Shown in pieces: positions 1 through 7,764 of a DNA stretch of 15,683 bases. Each line of letters opens with the position of its first letter. The stretch's first letter is position 1. The notes under the pieces were generated by a model that worked only from the letters and a program-made list of their open reading frames with translations, was not told the DNA's origin and did not search any database. A program made the translations under genes and the position numbers. This DNA comes from CAZNRY01 sp964575675 (lineage in GTDB: Bacteria; Eisenbacteria; RBG-16-71-46; CAIMUX01; VGJL01): the NCBI GenBank assembly GCA_964575675.1, contig CAZNRY010000097.1, positions 1 through 15,683 of the forward strand, written 5' to 3'.

Positions 1-501
1 GGGGTTCACGTCGATGCGGTAGACGTCGAAGGGCCGGGGGTCCCGCTGATTCATCGGGAACAGCATCTCGTCGGGATTGTCCTCGAGGATGTCCACGAAC
101 TCGACGCGAACCTTCGGAAACGGGGTCAGCTCCTTCGGGTTCGTGCCGTCTATGTCGACCGCGTAGGCCCTGTAGTTCTCGTCTCCTCCCGTATCTTGCA
201 CGTAGACGATTCGCCCGTTCCCCTTCCAGCGGTAGGAAGCGATGTCGCGCTCCGTCGCCCCGGTGACACGGACCGCGTTCTGCTCGCCGATCTTCTGAAC
301 GTGGACATTCATACGATTCTGGAACGGCGCCAGAAACGCCAGATACTCGCCGTTGGGGGAGAGCTGGAAGAAGATCCTCTCCGGGTTGCGGAAGAAGTCC
401 TTCATCGGGATCACGGGCGGCTGTTGGGCGAACGATGCGCCCACCATGACGAATCCTCCGAAACTGGCCAGAATGAGGAACGAAGCGATGCGACCCTGCA
501 T
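1..501 (-). CDS. S9-family (prolyl oligopeptidase-type) peptidase, N-terminal part, truncated by window edge
   Basis: Reading the minus strand from an ATG at 501 gives 167 residues open to the window edge. The start has a textbook Shine-Dalgarno (AAGGAGG, 510-516). The first ~25 residues are a Sec signal peptide: short basic start, hydrophobic stretch, and a GASFA|QQ cleavage site. The mature protein opens with IPMKDFFRNPER, then FQLSPNGEYLAFLAP, NRMNVHVQKIG and a TGGDENYRAYAVDIDG stretch. These are typical of the N-terminal beta-propeller of secreted acylaminoacyl/dipeptidyl peptidases of family S9 (PF00326 relatives). The catalytic Ser-Asp-His domain would lie beyond the edge and is not seen, so activity cannot be judged. 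Expected role is periplasmic or extracellular oligopeptide cleavage. It is transcribed divergently from dxs, with 187 bp between the starts. The family is fairly sure; the subfamily is not. Confidence 0.82.
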   Translation of the reverse strand, partial: MQGRIASFLILASFGGFVMVGASFAQQPPVIPMKDFFRNPERIFFQLSPNGEYLAFLAPFQNRMNVHVQKIGEQNAVRVTGATERDIASYRWKGNGRIVYVQDTGGDENYRAYAVDIDGTNPKELTPFPKVRVEFVDILEDNPDEMLFPMNQRDPRPFDVYRIDVNP

Positions 502-650
502 GGCAGAAACCTCCTTGGGATGACCCGCCGGGGGCGTCCGATCCCCGCATTGGCTCAGGGCATCTTGGCGGATGGTACGGGAAACGCGATCCGAGTGGGA
601 GGGGGGGGCTCCCTCGTGCGGCGAGTTTCCCGCAGTAACAGGGGCGGTCC

Positions 651-680
651 TTGACACCCAGCGCCCCCTGGTCCTAGCTT
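651..680 (+). promoter_or_regulatory. Predicted sigma70-type promoter of dxs
   Basis: A perfect TTGACA (-35, 651-656) is followed after 18 bp by TAGCTT (675-680), which matches three of the six -10 consensus bases. A start about 7-9 bases further on falls at or next to the dxs ATG at 689. A second promoter with the same geometry (TTGACA, 18 bp, TAG-type -10) precedes pepA, which supports reading both as real. The -10 is weak, so this remains a prediction. Confidence 0.5.
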
Positions 681-688
681 TGACCGTC

Positions 689-2623
689 ATGCCAACCCCT
701 TCGATTCCGCCGCTCCTATCACGGGTGAACGACCCCTCCGCGCTGAAGAGTCTGTCAGTCGACGAGCTGGAGACGCTTTGCGGCGAGATCAGGACCTTCG
801 TCTGGGACACGATCACACAGGTCGGCGGACACCTCTCGGCGAGTCTCGGGGTCGTCGAGCTCACCGTCGCGCTGCACTACCTCTACGATACCCCGCGCGA
901 TCGGATCGTGTGGGACGTCGGCCACCAATCGTACGTTCACAAGGTGCTCACGGGGCGGCGCGACCAGCTCTCGACGATCCGCCAGCTCGGGGGCTTGAGC
1001 GGATTCTGCAAGCGGAGCGAGAGCGAGCACGACGCATTCGGTGCGGGGCACGCCAGCACGGCGATCTCCGCGGCGCTTGGGATCGCCACGGCTCGGGACC
1101 TCAGGCGGGAGAGCTTCCACGTTGTCGCCGTGGTCGGCGACGGCGGAATGACGGGGGGTCTTGCTTACGAGGGGCTGAACAACGCGGGCGCCTCCGGGCG
1201 GCGTCTTGTCGTGATCCTCAACGACAACAAGATGTCGATCTCCCCGAACGTCGGCGCGATTTCGCGATACCTGACCGGGATCATCTCGAGCCCGGTCTTC
1301 AACAAGGCGAAGGCCGAGGTCTGGCAGCTCTCGGAGCATTTTCCGAAGACACAAACGTTCCGGCGGATGGTCCGGCGCATCGAGGAGGGGTTGAAGTCCC
1401 TTCTGGTTCCGGGGATGCTTTTCGAGGACCTCGGTTTCCGCTATCTGGGGCCGATCGACGGCCACGATCTTCGCGCGTTGCTCTCTGTCCTCGACCGCGT
1501 CAAGACGATGGACGGCCCTGTCCTGCTCCATGTAGTGACGCAGAAGGGCAAGGGGGTCGCGTCGGCCGAGGGGGACCCGCAGAAGTATCACGGCGTGCGG
1601 GCGATGGCCCAGAAGAACGGCAAGATCGAGCCCGCAGCCGCCAAGCCAACCTACACGGACGTGTTTGGCCGGATCGCTTGCCGCCTGGCGGCGGAGGATC
1701 CGCGGATCATCGCCGTGACCGCGGCGATGACCGAAGGCACGGGACTCGTCCGCTTCGGCGAGAAGTTCCCGGGACGCCTCTTCGATGTGGGGATCGCGGA
1801 GGGGCACGCGATCACATTCTCGGCAGCCGCCGCAGCGACGGGGATGCGCCCTATCGCCGCGATCTACTCCACCTTCCTGCAGCGCGCCTACGACCAGATC
1901 ATCCACGATGTCGCGCTCCAGCCCCTGCCCGTCGTCTTCTGCATCGACCGCGCGGGGTTGGTCGGCGAGGACGGGCCGACGCATCACGGGTGTTTCGACC
2001 TGTCGTATCTCTCCTGCGTTCCGGGGATGGTCGTCGCGGCTCCGAAGGATGCGCGCGAGTTCTGCGATCTGCTCTGGACCGCGATCCGGCAGGAAAGCGC
2101 GCCCTTCGCGATCCGCTACCCGCGCGACACGATACCGGATGCGATCGATCTCGATGGGATCGATGCGGTTCCGCTGCGCGCCGTCGAAATCGGAAGCTGG
2201 GAGCGGCTCCGGCCCGGCGACGGCTTGGTCCTGCTGGCCGTTGGAGCCCAGGTCCAGACGGCGCTCGAGTGCGCAGGGCAGCTCGAGGCGTCGGGGTACG
2301 CGACGGGCGTCGTGAACTGCCGCTTCGTGAAGCCGCTCGACGAGGCGATGCTCGCCCGGATCCTAGAGGGCGCTCCGCGCGTCGTGACGCTCGAGGAGGG
2401 GTCCCTGCCGGGGGGATTCGGTTCGGCCGTCGCGCGATTCGCCGCCGAGCGGGGAAGCCGGGCCAGCCTCCTTCAGATTGGCCTCCCGGACCGGTTCATC
2501 GAGCACGGCGGCCGCGGGCAGATCCTCGAGCGGGCCGGGCTCTCGGCCGGCCAGGTTCATGCGCGGATCGCGGAGTGGTGCCTTGCGGGGCAGGGGACTG
2601 AGGCGGTGACCCCCCTCCGGTAG
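689..2623 (+). CDS. dxs: 1-deoxy-D-xylulose-5-phosphate synthase (DXS)
   Basis: This cytosolic thiamine-diphosphate enzyme condenses pyruvate and glyceraldehyde 3-phosphate to DXP, the first step of the MEP isoprenoid pathway, which also feeds thiamine and pyridoxal synthesis. At 644 aa it is the normal family length. Visible in order: the N-terminal TPP domain with WDVGHQSYVHK and GAGHAST; the TPP/Mg motif GDGGMTGG (150-157) with NN at 164-165 and ILNDN at 176-180; the pyrimidine-binding domain with FDVGIAEGHA, containing the catalytic Glu (E371), and STFLQRAYDQ, IDRAGLVGEDGPTHHG; and a C-terminal transketolase domain with the usual LEEGS-type sequence. The family usually has AEQHA, whereas here Q is G. 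The ATG at 689 is chosen because homology starts just after it; the frame is open back to 572 but that extension is unlike DXS. No Shine-Dalgarno precedes 689. The gene appears monocistronic or is followed by the kinase 85 bp downstream. Confidence 0.96.
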   Translation: MPTPSIPPLLSRVNDPSALKSLSVDELETLCGEIRTFVWDTITQVGGHLSASLGVVELTVALHYLYDTPRDRIVWDVGHQSYVHKVLTGRRDQLSTIRQLGGLSGFCKRSESEHDAFGAGHASTAISAALGIATARDLRRESFHVVAVVGDGGMTGGLAYEGLNNAGASGRRLVVILNDNKMSISPNVGAISRYLTGIISSPVFNKAKAEVWQLSEHFPKTQTFRRMVRRIEEGLKSLLVPGMLFEDLGFRYLGPIDGHDLRALLSVLDRVKTMDGPVLLHVVTQKGKGVASAEGDPQKYHGVRAMAQKNGKIEPAAAKPTYTDVFGRIACRLAAEDPRIIAVTAAMTEGTGLVRFGEKFPGRLFDVGIAEGHAITFSAAAAATGMRPIAAIYSTFLQRAYDQIIHDVALQPLPVVFCIDRAGLVGEDGPTHHGCFDLSYLSCVPGMVVAAPKDAREFCDLLWTAIRQESAPFAIRYPRDTIPDAIDLDGIDAVPLRAVEIGSWERLRPGDGLVLLAVGAQVQTALECAGQLEASGYATGVVNCRFVKPLDEAMLARILEGAPRVVTLEEGSLPGGFGSAVARFAAERGSRASLLQIGLPDRFIEHGGRGQILERAGLSAGQVHARIAEWCLAGQGTEAVTPLR

Positions 2624-2669
2624 CCGCGCCGCCGGGCCCGCCCCCGCGCTTTGATCGCCTCAAGATCAT

Positions 2670-2700
2670 CCCCCTGGCAGCCGATCAATCCCCAAGGGGG
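2670..2700 (+). promoter_or_regulatory. Hairpin that could mask the ribosome-binding site of the hybrid kinase
   Basis: CCCCCTGG (2670-2677) can pair with CCAAGGGGG (2692-2700), giving eight base pairs with one bulged A and a 14-nt loop. The 3' arm is the AAGGGGG Shine-Dalgarno of the downstream TTG start (2709), eight bases away. Folding would hide the ribosome-binding site. The pairing is seen directly; any regulatory use is inference, and GC-rich DNA forms such stems by chance. Confidence 0.35.
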
Positions 2701-2708
2701 ACAAAAGG

Positions 2709-5700
2709 TTGGCGATCAGAAAGACGGCACTGGCGCCGGTCCGGCACGACGAGGTCCGCGTCCTTCTCGTGGACGACAACGCCGATCACGTGCTCTTGAC
2801 GCGGCAACTCCTCTCGCAGAGCAAAGATCCCAAGATCCGGCTCGAGTCGACGGGGGACCCGGAGGCCGCGATCTCACGCATCCTCTCGGAGCGGTTCGAT
2901 GCGATCCTCCTCGATTACCGCCTGCCCGGGCGCAACGGGCTCGATGTCCTGCGCGAGATCAACCGGACCGGGCGGAAGCCGGTGATCATCCTGACCGGCC
3001 AGGGCGACGAGAAGACCGCGGTCGAATTCTTCCATGCCGGGGCATACGACTACCTGCTGAAGACGATGGATCGGGGTTTCGGCGAGACGCTCAGGCTGAC
3101 GATCCGCGAGCTCCTGACGCGCCGAAAGTTCGAGATGGAGATCGAGCACGAGAAGCGAAGGAGCGAGACGATCCTCGAATCGTTGATTCAGATGGTCTGC
3201 ACGCTCGATCTCGACCTTCGAATCCAGAGCTCGAACGCAGCCTTTCGCGCCTTCCTCCACCACTTCCGCTTTCCGGATTCGTCCGCCGCCGAACCCGGCG
3301 ACCCCGCGGGTCTCGCGGGTCCCGACCTGATCGGTGATCCCGTCTTGCGCGATCTGCTCATCCGCAAGCTCCAGTCGGTGATCGAGCAAAGCGAGGCTTG
3401 CCAGGAGGAGATCGAGATTCAGGTGGACGGGCGGACCCGCCTGCTTTGGGCGGTCGCGGTCCCGCAGCGAGTGGACGGCGTCACGGAGGGAATCGTCCTT
3501 TCCTTCACCGACCTGACCGAACAGCGCCGGGTACTCCACCGGCAGCTCCGTCTAGCCCGCGCCGTCGATGCGAGCCTCGACGGCGTCGTGATCACCGACA
3601 AGCGTGGCCGCATCGAGTACGTGAACCCCGCTTTCGTCCAGATGACCGGCTACGATGCGTCCGAGCTTCTAGGACGCAGGTCGCGTTTCCTCCAGGTCAC
3701 GCCCGGCGACCCGCACGCCGGACGTGCGATCCGCGAGAGCCTCTCCCGCGGCGAGGAGTGGCAGGGCGAGATCGTGAACCGCAAGCATGACGGCGGGACC
3801 TACATCGCCGACATGACGATTTCGCCGATCCGCGACGACGCCTCGCAGATCCTCGGCTTCGTCTCGACCGAGCGGGACGTGACGGAGAGGAAGCTCTTCA
3901 CCGACGAGTTGATCAAGGCGCGGGAGACGGCCGAGGAGAACCTGCGCGCGAAGGACATGTTCCTCGCCACCGTCTCCCACGAGCTGCGCACGCCGCTGAC
4001 GAGCATCATCGGCTTCGCCGATCTTCTCCTGATGGATTCCGATCTCTCGCCCACCGCCCATTCCTTTTCGGAGAGCATCCTGCGGGCCGGACGCCTGCTG
4101 AAGCAGCTGATCGGCAACATACTGGATTTCTCGCGCTTCGCGACCGGCCGTTTCTACCTCGACCTTGAGCCCCTTCCCCTGCGCGCCACCCTCGATGAAG
4201 TGCTCGAGATGGTCCGCTCCGAGGCGACCGAGAAACCCTTCGCATTCACGTTGGACATCGAGCCATCCCTGCCCGAATCGGTCGTGATGGACAGGATGAA
4301 GCTGCAGCAGGTCCTCCTGAACCTCCTCTCGAATGCCGTGAAGTACGCTGGCGGCGGCGAGGTCCGCCTGCGCGTCGGCCCGCTCTTCGAGGGGTCGAGC
4401 GATGGAGAGCAGGCCCCGCGCGGCGGAAGGATGCTGGTCTTCTCGGTTTTGGATCAAGGGCCGGGCATCGCGCCCGAGCAGAGGGAGAGGATCTTCGATC
4501 CCTTCGTGCAGCTCGATGCGGGCATGGCGCGGCGGCGCGGCGGCACGGGGCTGGGGCTTGCCATCTGTCGCAGGCTCGTCGAGTTGATGGGGGGAGCGAT
4601 CTGGGTCGACAAGCGGCCGGAGGAGGGTTCCTGCTTCTCCTTCACGATTCCCCTGGCGACGACGGACGGGGTCGTCGCGGCAGAGGGAGGGGCCGCCCGG
4701 CCGGCGAAAGGTTCCCTCCTGCTCCTCCACCGGATGGCGGCCGGTCCGATCCCGGGCGAAGGGGAACTCGCGGGCTGGGGCTACCGCACGGCGGTCACGA
4801 CCACGGCCGACGAGTTGCAGCACACGCTCGAGGAGGGGGAGCCGTTTGCATGCGTCGTCTCCGCCGGGGGCGGTATTGCGGCCCCCCTGCAGCAGATCGG
4901 AGCGGCCGCATCGTTGGCAGGCGATCGGGCCCCGTGGTTTCTGTTCGCGCGCTCGCCGGTGGGAGGGTCGATCCCCCTCGGTCGGATCGTTCCGATCGGC
5001 GAGAATCTCGGACCCCGCGCCGTCGTTCGACTGATGCGCGCGCTCGATTCATTCCCTCCCGGCAGGCGCATCCTCTTCGTCGACCCGGAGGACAAGTCCG
5101 GCGCCTACTGGGCCCACGAGACGCTCGACCAGCGCGGTCTGCGGGTTCTCCCGGCGACGCCGGAAGAGATCTCCCGCCTCGTCGACGGGGATGACGTCGC
5201 CGTCCTCCTGCTCGACCTCACGCGAGATCCAACCCGCGCCTGCGAACTCTGGCGCGAGGTCGCCGACCGTGCGTCCCGCTTGGTCCTCGCACTCCGCTAC
5301 CCCCGCGGAGAGAGGCGCGGATGGGAAGAGCGGCTGGACGAGGCGTTCCGCGAGATCGCGGAGAGCTTCGAGGCCGGATCGCCGTCCCGATTGCGATGGA
5401 CGCTGAACGCGATCCACACGTGCGCTTCCCAGGGCCGGATCGCCGGCTGGAACGGTTTCGCCGCGGCGACATCCGACCCGGATGCAAAGTGCCCGCTCCC
5501 GAAGCCCAGACGGCCGGTTCTTGTCGTTGAGGATCACCCGGAGAACCTGCAGCTCGTCTGCCGGATGCTGCAGTCGCTCGACCTTCCCTTCCGTTCGGCG
5601 GGAAGCGGGCGCGAAGCCCTCGATGCCGTGCGCCGCGAGTGTCCGAGCCTGATCCTGATGGACATCCAGATGCCCGAGATGGACGGCTATCAGGTCACGC

Positions 5701-5954
5701 GCGCGATCCACCGCTCGGTGGGACGCGAGCACGTCCCCATCGTGGCGATGACGGCCCACGTCGGCCCGGAGGATCGCAGGTCCTGCCACGAGGCCGGCTG
5801 CGTCGACTTTCTTCCGAAGCCGATCGAGCGCGGGGACTTGGTCCGCCTGCTGCGGCGATGGCTTCCGGCGGCGGAAGACGGCTCTGGGAAGGACGGTCCG
5901 CCCCCCGGCATGCTCGCCCCGGCAATTTCAATCCCTTCGCACAACTCGCGATAG
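2709..5954 (+). CDS. Soluble hybrid sensor histidine kinase, REC-PAS-PAS-HisKA-HATPase-(receiver-like x2)-REC
   Basis: A 1081-residue multidomain kinase with no transmembrane segment, so a cytosolic signal or an upstream phosphodonor is expected. Domains: receiver 1 at about 16-135 (acid pair D22-D23, phospho-acceptor D69, T96, K118); a diverged PAS at about 153-273; a clear PAS with C-terminal TERK at about 282-390; HisKA with SHELRTPL (H424); HATPase_c with N-box N542, DQGPGIAP (D582) and GGTGLGLAI near 610; two receiver-like regions at about 665-775 and 787-910, the first without an acceptor Asp and the second with a candidate D836 but no usual Thr/Lys pair; and a canonical receiver at about 935-1055 (D985, K1037). 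This architecture predicts multistep phosphorelay, with the N-terminal receiver tuning kinase output. It starts at TTG 2709 behind AAGGGGG at 8-base spacing; no ATG fits before the receiver. Signal and downstream partner are unknown, and no HPt or output regulator is adjacent. Confidence 0.93.
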   Translation: MAIRKTALAPVRHDEVRVLLVDDNADHVLLTRQLLSQSKDPKIRLESTGDPEAAISRILSERFDAILLDYRLPGRNGLDVLREINRTGRKPVIILTGQGDEKTAVEFFHAGAYDYLLKTMDRGFGETLRLTIRELLTRRKFEMEIEHEKRRSETILESLIQMVCTLDLDLRIQSSNAAFRAFLHHFRFPDSSAAEPGDPAGLAGPDLIGDPVLRDLLIRKLQSVIEQSEACQEEIEIQVDGRTRLLWAVAVPQRVDGVTEGIVLSFTDLTEQRRVLHRQLRLARAVDASLDGVVITDKRGRIEYVNPAFVQMTGYDASELLGRRSRFLQVTPGDPHAGRAIRESLSRGEEWQGEIVNRKHDGGTYIADMTISPIRDDASQILGFVSTERDVTERKLFTDELIKARETAEENLRAKDMFLATVSHELRTPLTSIIGFADLLLMDSDLSPTAHSFSESILRAGRLLKQLIGNILDFSRFATGRFYLDLEPLPLRATLDEVLEMVRSEATEKPFAFTLDIEPSLPESVVMDRMKLQQVLLNLLSNAVKYAGGGEVRLRVGPLFEGSSDGEQAPRGGRMLVFSVLDQGPGIAPEQRERIFDPFVQLDAGMARRRGGTGLGLAICRRLVELMGGAIWVDKRPEEGSCFSFTIPLATTDGVVAAEGGAARPAKGSLLLLHRMAAGPIPGEGELAGWGYRTAVTTTADELQHTLEEGEPFACVVSAGGGIAAPLQQIGAAASLAGDRAPWFLFARSPVGGSIPLGRIVPIGENLGPRAVVRLMRALDSFPPGRRILFVDPEDKSGAYWAHETLDQRGLRVLPATPEEISRLVDGDDVAVLLLDLTRDPTRACELWREVADRASRLVLALRYPRGERRGWEERLDEAFREIAESFEAGSPSRLRWTLNAIHTCASQGRIAGWNGFAAATSDPDAKCPLPKPRRPVLVVEDHPENLQLVCRMLQSLDLPFRSAGSGREALDAVRRECPSLILMDIQMPEMDGYQVTRAIHRSVGREHVPIVAMTAHVGPEDRRSCHEAGCVDFLPKPIERGDLVRLLRRWLPAAEDGSGKDGPPPGMLAPAISIPSHNSR

Positions 5955-6035
5955 CTGCAGTTCCGCGGAGTCGGCGCCCGCTGGCCTCCCGTCCCCCTCG
6001 CGCGTTTCGAACCTCGCGACGGCGCCCTTTCCCCA

Positions 6036-6065
6036 TTGACATCGCAATTCGCGACTTCATAGGAT
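6036..6065 (+). promoter_or_regulatory. Predicted sigma70-type promoter of the pepA-def operon
   Basis: TTGACA (6036-6041), an 18-bp spacer, then TAGGAT (6060-6065, four of six consensus bases). It lies in an AT-richer patch inside GC-rich DNA. It would start transcription near 6072, about 158 bases before the pepA ATG. Just downstream, the motif TATCTTG occurs twice, followed by CTTGCAAG (6076-6083), a perfect 8-bp palindrome that could be an operator; no regulator is identifiable. Confidence 0.6.
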
Positions 6066-6071
6066 ATCTTG

Positions 6072-6229
6072 TTATCTTGCAAGAAGTAGCAGGCCAGGAT
6101 GCGAGGCCGTGGGCCGGAAGCGTCCCGCGGCTTTCGTCCGCCCCAGAGACATAGAGGCGGACCCGAGCGGCGCCAGTGGGCGCCCCTTCGGTCGCGATGC
6201 AGAAGAGGTTCGCAACGAGGAGGCGAGTG
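6072..6229 (+). promoter_or_regulatory. Structured 5' leader of the pepA operon (three consecutive hairpins)
   Basis: The predicted transcript leader can form three stems in a row. GCCGTGGG (6106-6113) pairs with CCCGCGGC (6124-6131) with one G-U pair. GTCCGCC (6136-6142) pairs with GGCGGAC (6156-6162). GGCGCC (6169-6174) pairs with GGCGCC (6179-6184) around an AGTG loop. The pepA Shine-Dalgarno GAGGAGG (6217-6223) lies free downstream. I do not recognise a known riboswitch class. The stems are seen in the sequence; whether they have any function is open. Confidence 0.4.
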
Positions 6230-7756
6230 ATGTCCTACGAGTCGATCCGTGATGTTTCGCTCCGCATCGGAGACCCCGCGACCTTCGCATCCGACCTCAC
6301 GATTCTGGGGCTCCATGACGCGAACCCCCTGGAGGGGGCCGCCGCCGGCGTCGATCGCGCGACGGGCGGCCTCATCGCGCGAGCCCTCGAGACGAAAGAC
6401 TTCAAGGGCGAGCCGAACGAAACCCTGCTCCTCTACCCGATGCAGGGACCGGCCAAGCGGATCCTCCTCGTCGGACTCGGCAAGGCGGCGGATCTCCAAG
6501 CCGAGCGGATCCGCTCGTGCGCGGCGACGGCCGCACGACGCTCGCGCGACATCGGCGTCAAGCACGCGGCAGCCTACCTGTTCGGCAAGGGGACGCCCGT
6601 GACGCTCGAGGAGGCCGCGCAGGCATTCGCCGAGGGAGCGCTGCTCGGCACCTACCAGTACGTCGAGTACCGCACGAAGGATCGTGAGAAGATCAAGGTG
6701 CTCGACCGTCTGGAAATCCTCGTGCCCGACGAGAGTGTCCGTTCGCAGGCCGAGCCCGGCTTCGCGCGCGGCGCCGCCCTCGGCGGAGCCGTGAATTACG
6801 TCCGCACCCTGGCGGCCCATCCCGGGAACCACGCGACCCCGAGTTTCCTCGCCGCCGAGGCGCAGCGCTTGGCGGGCGACCCGAAGCGCCGGCTTCGTTG
6901 CACGATCTTCGACCGCGCGAAGATGGAAGAGCTGGGGATGGGGGCGCTCCTCGGGGTGGCCCAGGGATCGCATGAGCCGCCGCGCTTCATCCTCTTCGAG
7001 TACGACTGCGGGGATCCCAATGCGCCGTCTGTCGCGATCGTGGGCAAGGGGTTGACCTTCGACGCGGGCGGCATCTCGATCAAGCCCTCGGCAAAGATGG
7101 AGGAGATGAAGTTCGACATGTGCGGCGGGGCGGCGGTCCTGGGCATCATGTCCGTCCTCGCGGATACAGGCGTGAAGGTCAACGTCATCGGCGCCGTTCC
7201 CTCGACCGAGAACCTGCCCGGAGGCGGCGCGTACAAGCCGGGAGACATCCTGAGGAGCCACTCGGGCAAGACGATCGAGGTCCAGAACTGCGACGCGGAG
7301 GGGCGTCTGATCCTCGCTGACGCCCTCTCGTACGTGGCGCGCGTCCACAAGCCCGCGGCGATCGTCGACATGGCGACCCTGACCGGAGCAGTCGTGATCG
7401 CCCTCGGGCACTACGGGGCGGCCCTGCTGTCGAACGACGATGCCCTGGCGGCGCGGATCGAGGGCGCTGCGGCCCGCTCTGGAGACCGCCTCTGGCGTCT
7501 TCCGATCTGGGAGGAGATCAACGATCATCTGAAGAGCGACTATGCCGACCTGAAGAACATCGCCGATGCCAGCGCAGGCGCGGGAACGATCACCGGCGCC
7601 GCCTTCCTCGGCAACTTCGTCGACGGCGTTCCCTGGGCCCACATCGACATCGCGGGGACCGCGTACTGGGAGAAGGACCGCCCCCATTTGCCGAAGGGAC
7701 CCAGTGGGTACGGGGTGCGGTTGATCGTCGATCTGCTTCGTTCTTGGGGCAAGTAG
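6230..7756 (+). CDS. pepA: Leucyl aminopeptidase (cytosol aminopeptidase, M17)
   Basis: A 508-residue M17 metallo-aminopeptidase that removes N-terminal residues, classically Leu, from peptides in the cytosol, working as a hexamer with two metal ions. The N-terminal half is the variable macrodomain-like part (VGLGKA, then ALLGTYQYVEYRTK). The C-terminal catalytic domain holds the full active site: metal ligands K273 and D278 in GKGLTFDAGG, D296 in FDMCGG, and D355 and E357 in NCDAEGRL, plus catalytic K285 (SIKPS) and R359. The end has the usual GVPWAHIDIAGTAY block. The ATG at 6230 is chosen for its GAGGAGG Shine-Dalgarno six bases upstream; the frame runs back to 6176 but that extension is not PepA-like. 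It is the first gene of the predicted six-gene operon, with trxB eight bases downstream. Some PepA proteins also bind DNA; nothing here shows that. Confidence 0.96.
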   Translation: MSYESIRDVSLRIGDPATFASDLTILGLHDANPLEGAAAGVDRATGGLIARALETKDFKGEPNETLLLYPMQGPAKRILLVGLGKAADLQAERIRSCAATAARRSRDIGVKHAAAYLFGKGTPVTLEEAAQAFAEGALLGTYQYVEYRTKDREKIKVLDRLEILVPDESVRSQAEPGFARGAALGGAVNYVRTLAAHPGNHATPSFLAAEAQRLAGDPKRRLRCTIFDRAKMEELGMGALLGVAQGSHEPPRFILFEYDCGDPNAPSVAIVGKGLTFDAGGISIKPSAKMEEMKFDMCGGAAVLGIMSVLADTGVKVNVIGAVPSTENLPGGGAYKPGDILRSHSGKTIEVQNCDAEGRLILADALSYVARVHKPAAIVDMATLTGAVVIALGHYGAALLSNDDALAARIEGAAARSGDRLWRLPIWEEINDHLKSDYADLKNIADASAGAGTITGAAFLGNFVDGVPWAHIDIAGTAYWEKDRPHLPKGPSGYGVRLIVDLLRSWGK

Positions 7757-7764
7757 GGGGGGGA

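Noticed and set aside
572..688. N-terminal extension of dxs from an ATG at 572
   Set aside because: The 39 extra residues are not DXS-like, cover the predicted promoter, and homology begins at the ATG at 689.
778..2601. 607-codon plus-strand frame inside dxs
   Set aside because: It is an out-of-frame shadow of dxs, very Arg-rich and with no recognisable motif.
5690..7687. Long open frame on the minus strand (665 codons) opposite the kinase end and pepA
   Set aside because: It runs antisense to two well-supported genes, its translation is Arg/Asp/Gly/Val-rich with no domain, and such frames are expected opposite GC-rich codon use.
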